Part shown: piece by piece, positions 1-10,800 of the stretch
Layout: every line of letters begins with the position of its first letter
Position numbering within the stretch: position 1 is the first letter of the stretch
From: Ruminiclostridium herbifermentans
GTDB lineage: Bacteria; Bacillota; Clostridia; Acetivibrionales; DSM-1351
Reading direction: 5' to 3'
NCBI RefSeq assembly: GCF_005473905.2
Contig: NZ_CP061336.1
Coordinates: 372,001-436,000, forward strand
DNA: 64,000 nt
The notes under the pieces: generated by a model
Told to the model about the DNA's origin: nothing
The model's input: the letters and a program-made list of their open reading frames with translations, nothing else
Database searches by the model: none
Made by a program: the position numbers and the translations under genes

Positions 1-1767
1 AAGTATAGTCTGAATAAGGAAAGTATAGGAAATGCTTATGTAATGCTAGCCCAGACATACTTGGCGTTATTGAAATCAACGCATACATTGCGAAAGGATT
101 TTAATAATAAAGAATTAAGCAAAGTTTTAAAAGCATGTATTGTTGCTATGAATATTACTCGCATATGGCCTAATATTTATGGTGCTTCATTAAGAGTCAT
201 GGCAGGATACTATGCTTTAAGAAAGAAGAATAGGATTTCTGAAAAGTTATATAAAAAAAGTATTAGACACTATAAAGCAATGAATAGGAGATATGAACTA
301 GGATACAGTTTGTTTGAATACGCAGGTTTTCTTAAAAACATTAAAAGGGAAAATGACTATCATAGAAATATCAAAAAAGCCTATGATATATTTGCTGAAA
401 TAGGGGCTAAAGAGTACATAAAAAAATGCGACGAAGCAATAGGATGCAATTTAGAAAAATTCTATGGACATAATGAAGACAAAAATATAGATTTGCTGAT
501 TGCAAGCAATAAATTTGATGCTATTGTTAGGACAGGCCGTGTTATAAGTTCAATATTAGATATTGACATACTGCTTGAAAAAATAATGGATAATGCTATC
601 GAGTTATTAGGAGCACAGAGGGGTATTGTGCTGCTCTATCCAGAGAAAGGCGAAAAAAAGCTTGAAGTAAATGTTGTACGAAATATTAATGGTTATGAAA
701 TAACAAATTCATCATATGAGTTAAGTAAAAAAATTATTTCACAGGTTGAAAAGGAGTTAAAACCTATTATCATTTATGATGCATTGGCGGATAGTCAACT
801 AAATATGCAGCACAGTGTTATTTCTCAGGAAATTAGATCTGTTATTTGTGCTCCAATTATAAATAAAAAAGAACTTTTAGGAGTAATTTATCTCGATAAT
901 AAGCTAATGTCAGGATTATTTGATGAGGAAGACAAAAAGGCTTTAGAGTTGATTTGCAGTCAGGCAGGAGTATCAATTGAAAATGCGCGCCTTTATAAAC
1001 GCTTGAAAAAATATTCCGAGGAGATTGAGAAGTGGAGTTTTACCCTTGAACAAAAAGTCTGTGAAAGGACGGAGCAGTTAAATAAAAAGAACGAAGAACT
1101 TGAATATATGATCAAGCAATTAAGAGAGTATACAAAAGTAGTTGAGGAATTGGCTGCCGAAAAAGAAAGGAATAGGATGGCCAGGGACCTTCATGATACA
1201 CTAGGTTATGCTATGACCTTAATAATAACACAACTTGAGGTTTGCAGCAGGACATGCCTTGAAGACCCTAAAAAGGCAGTGGAAAAAATAGATGCTGTAA
1301 ATCATACTGCAAAGGCAGGACTAAGAGAATTAAGAAGATCGATTAAGGGTTTTGGACCTAAAGATCTTGAAGAAAATAATTTAATTAATTCTCTACGAAA
1401 ACTAGTTATAGATTATAGTTATTTAGGAATAGAAATAGACCTGAATATTGACGACGATAGAACTAGATTTTTATCTGAATATAACGAGATTATATATAGA
1501 ATTTGTCAAGAGGCTATTACAAATGCTGTACGTCACGGAAAAGCGAAAAAGGTAATAATATCACTTGTTATTGAAAAGGATTCTATTAGACTTTTTATAA
1601 TAGACAATGGCATTGGCAGTAGTCATATAAAAAAAGGCATGGGGTTAATTGGAATGGAACAAAGGGTTAAAGCGGTTAATGGAAAACTTATTTATGGTTC
1701 TAGCGGTGAAGGTGGATTTAATTTGAATGTTTATATTCCTTTAGAAGAGGAGGTTCATTGCGATTGA
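1..1767 (+). CDS. Cytosolic GAF-domain sensor histidine kinase (HisKA_3/NarX type), 5' partial
   Basis: The reading frame is open from base 1, so the true start lies upstream; the first in-frame ATG is at 43. Counting from that ATG, residues about 1-150 are helical and TPR-like, about 155-318 form a GAF sensor domain, about 320-375 are a charged coiled coil, and the kinase core follows. The phospho-acceptor His (about residue 384) sits in the motif RMARDLHDTLG typical of HisKA_3 kinases; the N box (EAITNAVRHG) and G box (DNGIG, GMGLIGM) of the ATPase domain are present. No membrane segment or signal peptide is seen, so it should sense a cytosolic signal. The stop overlaps the start of the downstream response regulator, which makes a two-component operon. 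In related clostridia such C-termini can belong to longer Ser/Thr kinase-AAA-GAF hybrids; whether this one does cannot be seen here. The signal is unknown. Confidence 0.85.
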   Translation, partial: KYSLNKESIGNAYVMLAQTYLALLKSTHTLRKDFNNKELSKVLKACIVAMNITRIWPNIYGASLRVMAGYYALRKKNRISEKLYKKSIRHYKAMNRRYELGYSLFEYAGFLKNIKRENDYHRNIKKAYDIFAEIGAKEYIKKCDEAIGCNLEKFYGHNEDKNIDLLIASNKFDAIVRTGRVISSILDIDILLEKIMDNAIELLGAQRGIVLLYPEKGEKKLEVNVVRNINGYEITNSSYELSKKIISQVEKELKPIIIYDALADSQLNMQHSVISQEIRSVICAPIINKKELLGVIYLDNKLMSGLFDEEDKKALELICSQAGVSIENARLYKRLKKYSEEIEKWSFTLEQKVCERTEQLNKKNEELEYMIKQLREYTKVVEELAAEKERNRMARDLHDTLGYAMTLIITQLEVCSRTCLEDPKKAVEKIDAVNHTAKAGLRELRRSIKGFGPKDLEENNLINSLRKLVIDYSYLGIEIDLNIDDDRTRFLSEYNEIIYRICQEAITNAVRHGKAKKVIISLVIEKDSIRLFIIDNGIGSSHIKKGMGLIGMEQRVKAVNGKLIYGSSGEGGFNLNVYIPLEEEVHCD

Positions 1768-2423
1768 TAAAAGTGCTGATTACAGAGGATAAGCGGTTAA
1801 TAGGCGAAGGGTTTAAATTTATTATTGAGAGTGATGAAGAGATTAATGTTGTTGGACTAGCTTTGAATGGTTATGAGGCACTTGAGATGTGTAAAATACA
1901 CAAACCAGATCTTGTGCTTATGGACTTGAAAATGCCTTGTTGCGACGGAATTGAAGGAACGAAATTGATAAAGTCTTTTTCAGCTAACATAAAGGTTCTT
2001 GTTCTTACAACGTTTGATGACGATGAAATGGTGTCGGCAGCTCTTAAAAATGGTGCTGATGGATACATTCTGAAGGATATAAATGCAGAGAAATTGATAT
2101 CTACTATAAAAGGTACTGTAGAAGGTCTTAATGTTATTGATGAGAATGTTTATCAGAATATAGTTAATAAGTTTAACCAGCCTGATAATCAGAAACCAGA
2201 ATATGCATTGACAGATAGAGAAATAAAGTTAATAGAGTTAGTGGTTTATGGGAAAAGCAATAAGGAAATAGCTGCTAATCTTAATATTACAGAGGGGAGA
2301 GTTAAGAATATTATCACAAGTATACTAAGTAAGCTTGGACTTTCGGATAGAACCTCTTTAGCAGTGTATGCTGTGAAGAATAAGTATATAAATAAAAGGT
2401 TTGAGTCTGATAATGTATTATAA
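1764..2423 (+). CDS. NarL/LuxR-family response regulator
   Basis: Receiver domain at the N-terminus (acidic pair E8/D9, phospho-acceptor D54 in LVLMDLKMP, conserved T in VLTTFDDD, K in YILKD) and a LuxR-type helix-turn-helix at the C-terminus (LTDREIKLIEL through LGLSDRTSLAVYA). It should bind DNA when phosphorylated by the overlapping upstream kinase. The start is a TTG. I prefer 1764, which gives the usual MIKVLITED beginning, lies 10 nt after the GAGGAGG sequence at 1747-1753 and overlaps the kinase TGA by 3 nt; a TTG at 1758 in the same frame is the alternative but sits only 4 nt from the ribosome binding site. About 220 residues, normal for the family. Its targets are not shown by the sequence; control of the nearby cellulosome genes is only a guess from position. 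Confidence 0.88.
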   Translation: MIKVLITEDKRLIGEGFKFIIESDEEINVVGLALNGYEALEMCKIHKPDLVLMDLKMPCCDGIEGTKLIKSFSANIKVLVLTTFDDDEMVSAALKNGADGYILKDINAEKLISTIKGTVEGLNVIDENVYQNIVNKFNQPDNQKPEYALTDREIKLIELVVYGKSNKEIAANLNITEGRVKNIITSILSKLGLSDRTSLAVYAVKNKYINKRFESDNVL

Positions 2424-3618
2424 AAAAATGTAATAACTTCTTTTGAACTCTTATTATGGATAAGTCTATCGTTAAGTCTATTTTTCTTTCAAATAATTTA
2501 CGGAATGATGTTATGTTGTTAGTAGATAGAACTAATAAGGCTTTGATGTACTATATGTATATATTGTACTTTTTTTGCCAACTTCCATTTCACTGGTATT
2601 GCCATCGACACAAGTAGTAGTTAAAAATACGATTAGTAGTTTAAAATACGAAGGAAACGATGAATGCACAAATGTTAATTTCACATTTTTCAAATTAATG
2701 TCTCTTCTATACTATACACAACTTATATGTTTTACGACAGATAAAAAATAGAATAGAATGAATAATACAGCGTTGCTTAAATATGCAGAGAGTTTGAGTG
2801 AAAATTCAACGGTATTTTCTTTAAAAAACTTGAAAATAAGCTTGAAAAGAGCGCTAATTTCGCGTATAATTTTGACTATATGTAAAAAATGTAAAAATAT
2901 AGAGAAATATGAAAAGAATTTGCAAAAACTATGGCATTTGGACGTGTATTATGGTAAAATATAGTACTGGGTTTTGTATGTTAAAATATTAAAAGTGAAA
3001 AGAGAGGATGCTTATGCTGGTTAATTGCCTTGAAAGCGGTACAAATAGCTATAATCTTATATTGATAGATACTTTTATGTAGTATTAATAAACTAGTGAA
3101 TCAAGTTAACTATGTATTAAGACTTTGGGTGTAAATTGTTTTTAGAATTGCACAAAATTTTGTCATAAAAACTGTAATATATAAAGAAAAAAATATGGAA
3201 CTGTCCCATTATGGTGCAAAAAATTGCTATAATGTGTAATTTGTTGGCGATTAAAACAAAAACATATACAAAATATTCTACTTATGGTAGTATGCACTTA
3301 TAGTCTTATATGGGATTAAATGTATTCAATAAAGGAGGCAAATTTATCGTTGCGTGTTAGTATAAATTCATTGTCTTCGATTATTTGAATTCAATTTGAT
3401 TCAGTGAAAGTTTAATATTAAACAACATATACCTTACCTACAACTATTCTTCTATTCTAACTTATATTCGTTAAACTAAAGCTACTTCGCCTTCAGGGTA
3501 TATGAGTTTTTTAGCAGAGGGCTTTAACTCATAGAATATCTTTGATTTCAATTACTTAGTTTGTCATAAATCTATTATTAATTTTTTATTATTTGTAGTT
3601 TAGGAGGGATACAAACGC
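2424..3618 (+). other. 1.2-kb intergenic region before sigI
   Basis: This stretch is very AT-rich and no convincing gene is seen. A 68-codon ORF (2758-2964) lacks a ribosome binding site and has a composition like noncoding DNA. A 22-codon ORF at 3014-3082 (begins MLVNCLESGTNSYN) is preceded by AGAGAGG and could be a small peptide, but nothing else supports it. A stem-loop near 3501-3533 is listed separately. The region presumably holds the sigI promoter. Confidence 0.5.
3501..3533 (+). other. Stem-loop in the sigI 5' region
   Basis: TATGAGTT (3501-3508) pairs with AACTCATA (3526-3533), and AGC (3513-3515) pairs with GCT (3521-3523) inside. It lies about 85 nt before the sigI start and has no T-tract after it. 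It may be a 5' UTR structure; no function is shown. Confidence 0.35.
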
Positions 3619-4365
3619 TTGAAAGTAGAATATTTGAATCAAAATGTTAACTATTCAAATAATATTAACACTATTTTTGAGAAGATAAAAAATGGTGATA
3701 ATGTGCTTAAAAATAAATTCATTAATGACTATAAGCCATACATATTGAAAACATTATCCCATTTGGTTGGGAGATATGTAGACGAAAACAATGAGGAATA
3801 TAGCATTGGCTTATTAGCGTTTAATGAGGCAATTGATCTTTATGATATAAAGAAGAACTCAAACTTCTTTAAATATGCAGAGATGGTTATAAGACATAGA
3901 ATAATAGATTACATCAGATTCAACAAAAAGTATTTAAAAGACGTTCCATTTTCATATTTTGAGGATGATGAAGGGTTCGAAGAAAGATACCTGATATGTG
4001 ATTCTTTTAATCAATATGAAAAGATTGAAATTAGAGAAGAAATATTGCTATTTGAACAGCAGTTAAGAGAATACGGAATCACTTTAGAGGAATTAGTCGA
4101 ATGCTCTCCTAGACATAAAGACTCACGTGGTTTGTGCATTCAAATTGCAAAAATAATAGCTGAGAATGAGATATTAAATGATAAATTGGTAAGAAAGAGA
4201 ATGTTACCTTTATCAGATTTAATGAAACTAGTTAATGTACATAAACGGACAGTTGAAAGAAATAGAAAATATATCATTGCAGTTACAATAATTTTAAAAA
4301 GCAATCTTGAGGGAATTAAAGATTTTTTTACAAATACTGATGAAAAGGGAATGTATCTTCAATAA
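3619..4365 (+). CDS. sigI: SigI-family RNA polymerase sigma factor
   Basis: The 248-residue product has the two conserved blocks of the SigI family. The N-terminal sigma-2-like part (about 30-105) contains FINDYKPYILKTLSHLVGRY, SIGLLAFNEAIDLYD and MVIRHRIIDYIRF. The C-terminal part (about 145-240) contains REYGITLEELVECSPRHKDS and HKRTVERNRKYIIA. In Acetivibrio (Clostridium) thermocellum, SigI/RsgI pairs sense extracellular polysaccharide through the RsgI carbohydrate-binding domain and control cellulosome genes, so a position just upstream of a scaffoldin operon fits that role. Start TTG at 3619, 10 nt after AGGAGGG. No RsgI gene follows: the 490 bp downstream hold no coding sequence and the next gene is the scaffoldin. 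Its anti-sigma factor must be elsewhere or absent. Family assignment is firm; control of the cellulosome cluster is inference. Confidence 0.88.
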   Translation: MKVEYLNQNVNYSNNINTIFEKIKNGDNVLKNKFINDYKPYILKTLSHLVGRYVDENNEEYSIGLLAFNEAIDLYDIKKNSNFFKYAEMVIRHRIIDYIRFNKKYLKDVPFSYFEDDEGFEERYLICDSFNQYEKIEIREEILLFEQQLREYGITLEELVECSPRHKDSRGLCIQIAKIIAENEILNDKLVRKRMLPLSDLMKLVNVHKRTVERNRKYIIAVTIILKSNLEGIKDFFTNTDEKGMYLQ

Positions 4366-4403
4366 ACATAGAAAAAAAGACAAAAAAATATGAAATCATA
4401 GGT

Positions 4404-4564
4404 ACCAGCGTAAACTAAAGATAATAATAGACTTAAAAACTTATGAAAATGTTATGATTTTTAGGAAATAAAAATAAGCTATTCATTTTAAATATTGGGT
4501 AAGCTTATTTTTATTTGACCAGCGTAAATGAGGGGTATTTTAACGCATGTCTATATTGGGAAAT
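4404..4564 (+). promoter_or_regulatory. Direct repeats and AACGCAT motif upstream of scaffoldin 1
   Basis: ACCAGCGTAAA occurs twice on the same strand (4404-4414 and 4518-4528), 114 bp apart, on either side of the sigI inverted repeat. After the second copy comes TTTTAACGCATGTCTATAT (about 4548-4566). An AACGCATRTA-like motif also occurs before scaffoldin 2 (about 41080) and twice before scaffoldin 3 (about 49618 and 50030). Sharing between paralogous scaffoldins suggests a common promoter or regulator site. SigI promoters are described with CG-containing -10 elements, which makes SigI a candidate, but the match is not decisive. Confidence 0.4.
4466..4516 (+). terminator. Inverted repeat, probable sigI terminator
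   Basis: A perfect 15-bp AT-rich inverted repeat: AAATAAAAATAAGCT (4466-4480) and its complement (4502-4516), loop 21 nt. The right arm is T-rich, as in an intrinsic terminator, though the stem has few G-C pairs. It lies 100 bp after the sigI stop. Confidence 0.5.
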
Positions 4565-4663
4565 ACTCTTATACTTTTTTAGGATTATTTCTTCAAAATA
4601 GTATCTGTGAAAACCATTAAATTTGGTGAGTTTAGATAACCCACTCAGCCAATAAAAATAAAA

Positions 4664-4824
4664 AAAGGGGGTGAAATAAATAATTCAGTTAGTTCGTTAC
4701 GGCAAAAGGGGATAAATTATTATTTAAACCATGCACGAACAAATAATAATGACTGTGCTGTTTCGATAATGTGACTGAATGTGCGTGTTACCCCGACAGG
4801 CTTTGTGGAAAAGATGGTTTTCAT
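4664..4824 (+). promoter_or_regulatory. Scaffoldin 1 leader conserved with scaffoldin 2
   Basis: The leader has blocks shared with the scaffoldin 2 leader: GGGGGTGAAATAAATAATTCAG followed by TTAGTT (from about 4667) matches GGGGGTGAAATTATAATTCAG followed by CTAGTT (from about 41197), and GACTGAAT ... GGTTTTCAT (4773-4824) matches 41290-41346. The GGGGGTGA block looks like a ribosome binding site but no ATG, GTG or TTG follows at the right distance. It may be a structured or regulatory 5' UTR. Confidence 0.4.
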
Positions 4825-4855
4825 AAAAAAATAATATAACAGGAGGTATTTATTA

Positions 4856-7800
4856 ATGCGAATGCGTAAAAAGGCAACGTCTATCTTATTGGTACTATCA
4901 ATGTTGGTAACATTATTTGCATCCGGACTTACTGCTTTTGCGGCTTCAAGTCTAGATGTCAAATTTAGTAACAATGGAAGTTCAGAAACTTCAGCAAATA
5001 CAATAAACGCGAACTTCCAAGTGACTAATAATGGTAGCTCAGCTGTTAATTTGGCAGATCTCAAATTAAGGTATTACTTTACTAAGGACAATGACACTGC
5101 ATTAAATTTCTACTGCGACCATGCAGCAACAATGGGTCCTAATGGAAGTGATTATACTGGTATTACAAGCAATGTAACAGGTAAGTTTGTACAAATGAGC
5201 TCACCTACTTCAAATGCTGATACATACATTGAAGTTGGCTTTACATCCGGTAGTCTTCCAGCTGGAGGAACATTAACAGTTCAGACTAGAACTTCTAGAA
5301 CCGATTGGACAAACTTTAATTTAGCTAACGACTATTCATACCTTTCTTCAGGTTCATTTGTAGCTAATGAGAAAGTTACTGCTTATTTAGGCGGTAGCCT
5401 TGTATCAGGTAAAGAGCCAGGCGGAACACAAACACAGGATCCTGCAATAGCTCCAACATCTGGAACTTTTGACAAGACAGCTCCTGCTGACTTATCAATA
5501 ACTTTGACACCTAATGGAAATACATTCAAAGGCATCACAGGTTTAATTAATGGTACTGACTACACAGTATCAGGCAACACAGTTAAAATCTTAAAGAGTT
5601 ATATGTCAAAACTTTCAAATGGTACATATAACTTAACATTTGATTTTGGTGCATCAAAAAATCCTGTATATACATTAACTGTTAAAGGTGATGTAGTAAC
5701 AGATGGACTTAAAGTAGAAATAGGAAAAGTAACTGGTAAAACAGGTGAAACTGTAACAGTACCTATAACTATGGCAAACGTAGCTAAAGTAGGTAATGTT
5801 GGAACATTCAATTTCTATGTTGGATATGATAAGGCTCAGTTACAAGCAGTATCAGTAACAGCTGGTAATATAGTTAAAAATGCAGCTGTTAATTTCTCAA
5901 CACAGATTAAAGATGGAACAATTAGTTTCGTATTCCTAGACAACACAATAGGTGATGAGCTTATTACTTCTGATGGAGTATTAGCTAACATTCAGTTCAA
6001 GATAATAGGAACAAAAGATACAGTAACAACAGTTAAGTTCAACGAAGGCGGAGCTTTTGGTAATGGCAACATGTCAAAAATAAACAGCGTTGACTTAATT
6101 AACGGTAGCGTAACAATAAAGGGAGATACAATCCCAACACAAGGATTAAAAGTAGAAATCGGAACAGCATCAGGTAAAACTGGTGATACAGTAACAGTGC
6201 CAATCACTTTTGCAGATGTAGCAAAGGCTGGTAATGTTGGAACATTCAATTTCTATGTTGGATATGATAAGGCTCAATTACAAGCAGTATCAGTAACAGC
6301 TGGTGAAATCGTTAAGAATGCAGCTGTAAACTTCTCAACACAGATTAAAGATGGAACAATTAGCTTCGTATTCCTAGACAACACAATAGGTGATGAACTT
6401 ATTACTGCTGATGGAGTAGTAGCTTACATTAAGTTCAAGATAATAGGAACAAAAGATACAGTAACAACAGTTAAGTTCAACGAAGGCGGAGCTTTTGGCG
6501 ATGGAAACATGGCTAAAATTTCTGACGTTGCATTTACAAATGGTAGTGTAACAATTAAAGCAGATGTTATCCCAACAGATGCATTAAAAGTAGAAATCGG
6601 AACAGCATCAGGTAATACTGGTGATACAGTAACAGTGCCAATTACTTTTGCAGATGTAGCAAAAGCAGGTAATGTTGGAACATTCAATTTCTATGTTGGA
6701 TATGATAAGGCTCAATTACAAGCAGTATCAGTAACAGCTGGAGAAATCGTTAAGAATGCAGCTGTAAACTTCTCAACACAGATTAAGGATGGAACAATCA
6801 GCTTCGTATTCCTAGACAACACAATAGGTGATGAGCTTATTACTGCTGATGGAGTAGTAGCTTACATTAAGTTCAAGATAATAGGAACAAAAGATACAGT
6901 AACAACAGTTAAGTTCAACGAAGGCGGAGCATTTGGCGATGGCAACATGGCTAAAATATCCGACGTTACATTTACAAATGGTAGTGTAACAATAAAGGGA
7001 GATGTAATCCCAACAAAAGGACTTAAAGTAGCAATTGGAACAGCAGCAGGTAATACTGGTGATACAGTAACAGTACCTGTAACTTTCGCAGATGTAGCAG
7101 GTGCAGGTAATGTTGGAACATTCAACTTCTATGTTGGATATGATAAGGCTCAATTACAAGCAGTATCAGTAACAGCTGGTGAAATCGTTAAGAATGCAGC
7201 TGTAAACTTCTCAACACAGATTAAGGATGGAACAATTAGCTTCGTATTCCTAGACAACACAATAGGTGATGAGCTTATTACTGCTGATGGAGTAGTAGCT
7301 TACATTAAGTTTAAGATAATAGGAACAAAAGACACAGTAACAACAGTTAAGTTCAACGAAGGCGGAGCATTTGGCGATGGCAACATGGCTAAAATATCCG
7401 ACGTTACATTTACAAATGGTAGTGTAACAATAAAGGGAGATGTAATCCCAACAAAAGGACTTAAAGTAGCAATTGGAACAGCAGCAGGTAATACTGGTGA
7501 TACAGTAACAGTACCTGTAACTTTCGCAGATGTAGCAGGTGCAGGTAATGTTGGAACATTCAACTTCTATGTTGGATATGATAAGGCTCAATTACAAGCA
7601 GTATCAGTAACAGCTGGTGAAATCGTTAAGAATGCAGCTGTAAACTTCTCAACACAGATTAAAGATGGAACAATTAGCTTCGTATTCCTAGACAACACAA
7701 TAGGTGATGAACTTATTACTGCTGATGGAGTAGTAGCTTACATTAAGTTCAAGATAATAGGAACAAAAGATACAGTAACAACAGTTAAGTTCAACGAAGG

Positions 7801-10800
7801 CGGAGCATTTGGCGATGGCAACATGGCTAAAATATCCGACGTTACATTTACAAATGGTAGTGTAACAATAAAGGGAGATACAATCCCAACAAAAGGATTA
7901 AAAGTAGAAATCGGAACAGCATCAGGTAATACTGGTGATACAGTAACAGTACCTGTAACTTTCGCAGATGTAGCAGGTGCAGGTAATGTTGGAACATTCA
8001 ACTTCTATGTTGGATATGATAAGGCTTTGTTACAAGCAGTATCAGTAACAGCTGGTGAAATCGTTAAGAATGCAGCTGTAAACTTCTCAACACAGATTAA
8101 GGATGGAACAATCAGCTTCGTATTCCTAGACAACACAATAGGTGATGAGCTTATTACTGCTGATGGAGTAGTAGCTTACATTAAGTTTAAGATAATAGGA
8201 ACAAAAGACACAGTAACAACAGTTAAGTTCAACGAAGGCGGAGCATTTGGCGATGGAAACATGGCTAAAATATCCGACGTTACATTTACAAATGGTAGTG
8301 TAACAATAAAGGGAGATGTAATCCCAACAGATGATTTAAAAGTTGAAATCGGAACAGCAGCAGGTAAAACTGGTGAAACAGTAACAGTACCTATAACTAT
8401 GGCAAACGTAGCTAAAGTAGGTAATGTTGGAACATTCAACTTCTATGTTGGATATGATAAGGCTCAGTTACAAGCAGTATCAGTAACAGCTGGTGAAATC
8501 GTTAAGAATGCAGCTGTAAACTTCTCAACACAGATTAAGGATGGAACAATTAGTTTCGTATTCCTAGATAACACAATAGGTGATGAGCTTATTACTGCTG
8601 ATGGCGTATTAGCTAACATCAACTTCAAGATAATAGGAAATATTGATACTACAACAGTTGTTAAATTCAACGAAGGCGGAGCTTTCGGCGATGGCAACAT
8701 GGCAAAAATAACTAAGATTGAATTTGTAAATGGTAGTGTAGCTATAGATGGTGATGGAAAACTTCCAGCAACAATAGCTCCTACAACTGTAAACGTTAAT
8801 TTAAATAATCCAGCAGATGTTGTTGTAACACTTACTCCTAACGGAAACACATTCGCTGGTATCAAAGGCTTAGCAAGTGCTAACTATAAAGTATCTGGAA
8901 ATACAGTTACTTTATTAAAGAGTTACATTGCAACTCTTCCAGTAGGTAAGACATCACTTGAATTTGACTTTGGTATGGATTCAAATCCTGTATTGACAAT
9001 CAATGCTACTAAAGTTGATTTAGGTTCAGATCTCTATGTAACAATAGGTGATGGAGCAGGTAAAAAAGGTGATGTAATAACAGTACCTGTAACTATGGCA
9101 AACGTAGCTAAAGTAGGTAATGTTGGAACATTCAACTTCTATGTTGGATATGATAAGGCTCTTCTAAAGGCTACTAAAGTAGAAGCAGGAGAGATTGTTA
9201 AGAATGCAGCTGTTAACTTCTCAACACAGATTAAAGAAGGAACAATCAGCTTCGTATTCCTTGATAACACAATAGGTGACGAGCTTATTACTGAAGATGG
9301 CGTAGTAGCATACATTACATTTGAAGTATTAGGCGCTTACAAACAGACTACACCTGTAGCATTTAAAGAAGGTGGAGCATTTGGCGATGGCAACATGGCT
9401 AAGATTACTAAGATCAAATTTGAATCTGGTAGCGTGGCTATAGATGGTGAAGAGCTTCCTTCTAAACCAGCAACAATAGCTCCTACAGCTGTAATATTTG
9501 ATAAGTACGCTCCAGCTGATATCAAAATAACATTGACACCTAATGGAAATACTTTCGTAGGTATCACTGGTTTAACAAAGGGTACTGATTACACAGTATC
9601 AGGAGACACTGTAACACTCTTAAAGAGCTACTTAGCTAAACAAGCTATTGGTTCACAATCACTTACATTTGACTTTGGTACAACAAGCAACCCAGTATTA
9701 ATAGTGACATATGTTGATACAACTCCACAACAGAGCAAAGACCTAGTTGTTATGTTCCACAACAACAACATGGCAGCAACAGGCAACACTATTACTGGAA
9801 GCTACAAGATAGTAAATAAAGGTACAAGCACAATTAACCTAGCAGATGTTAAAGTAAGATACTACTTTACTTCAGATTCTGCAGCAGAAAACGTATTCTA
9901 CTGTGACCATGCAGCAGCAACTGATGCAAACGGTGGAAACTACACTGCATTAACAAGTGCTGTAAAGGGTTCATTCGTTAAGATGAGCACAACTACTTCA
10001 AATGCAGATACTTACCTTGAAATTAGCTTCTCTTCAGGTAGTATTCCAGCAGGTGGATCAGTAGAATTACAGGCAAGAGTAGCTAAGACTGACTGGAGCA
10101 ACTACAACATGGCAAATGACTACTCATATAAAGCTGCTGGTTCATATACAGAGTGGGAAACAATTACAGCTTACAAAAATGGAACACTTGTATTTGGTAA
10201 AGAGCCAACATCAACTCCAGAAATTAAGCCAGCATCAATAACTCCTACAACTGCAACATTTGATAAGTATGCTCCTAAGGATGTAGTAGTTACTATGACT
10301 CCTAACGGAAATACATTTGCAGGTATTACTGGTTTAACAAATGGTACACAATACACAGTATCAGGAAACACTGTAACAATTAAGAGCAGTTATCTTGCTA
10401 CTTTAACTACAAATACTACAAAGACATTAACATTTGACTTTGGAACAACAAGCAATCCTACATTAACTATCTCAATTAAGGATTCAAAACCAGTTGAAGG
10501 TCTTGATGTAACAATTGGAACAGCTTCTGGAACAGCTGGTGATGTAATAACAGTACCAGTAACTTTTGGAAATGTTGCAAAGGTAGGTAATGTTGGAACA
10601 TTCAACTTCTATGTTGGATATGATGCTACTAAATTAGAAGCAGTATCAGTAACAGCTGGTGAAATCGTTAAGAATGCAGCTGTAAACTTCTCAACACAGA
10701 TTAAAGACGGTAAAATCAGCTTTGTATTCCTAGACAACACAATAGGTGATGAGCTAATTACTGCTGATGGAGTATTAGCAAACATCAAGTTTAAGGTATT

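Noticed and set aside
2758-2964. 68-codon ORF between the response regulator and sigI
   Set aside because: No Shine-Dalgarno, AT-rich noncoding-like composition and no recognisable motif.
4720-4855. A cyclic-di-GMP or other known riboswitch in the scaffoldin 1 leader
   Set aside because: Some words (GACAGGCTTTG) looked suggestive, but the conserved core of known classes is not present.
6141-8755. CRISPR-like array because of regular repeats
   Set aside because: The repeats are 438 bp, contiguous and coding for cohesins, without spacers.
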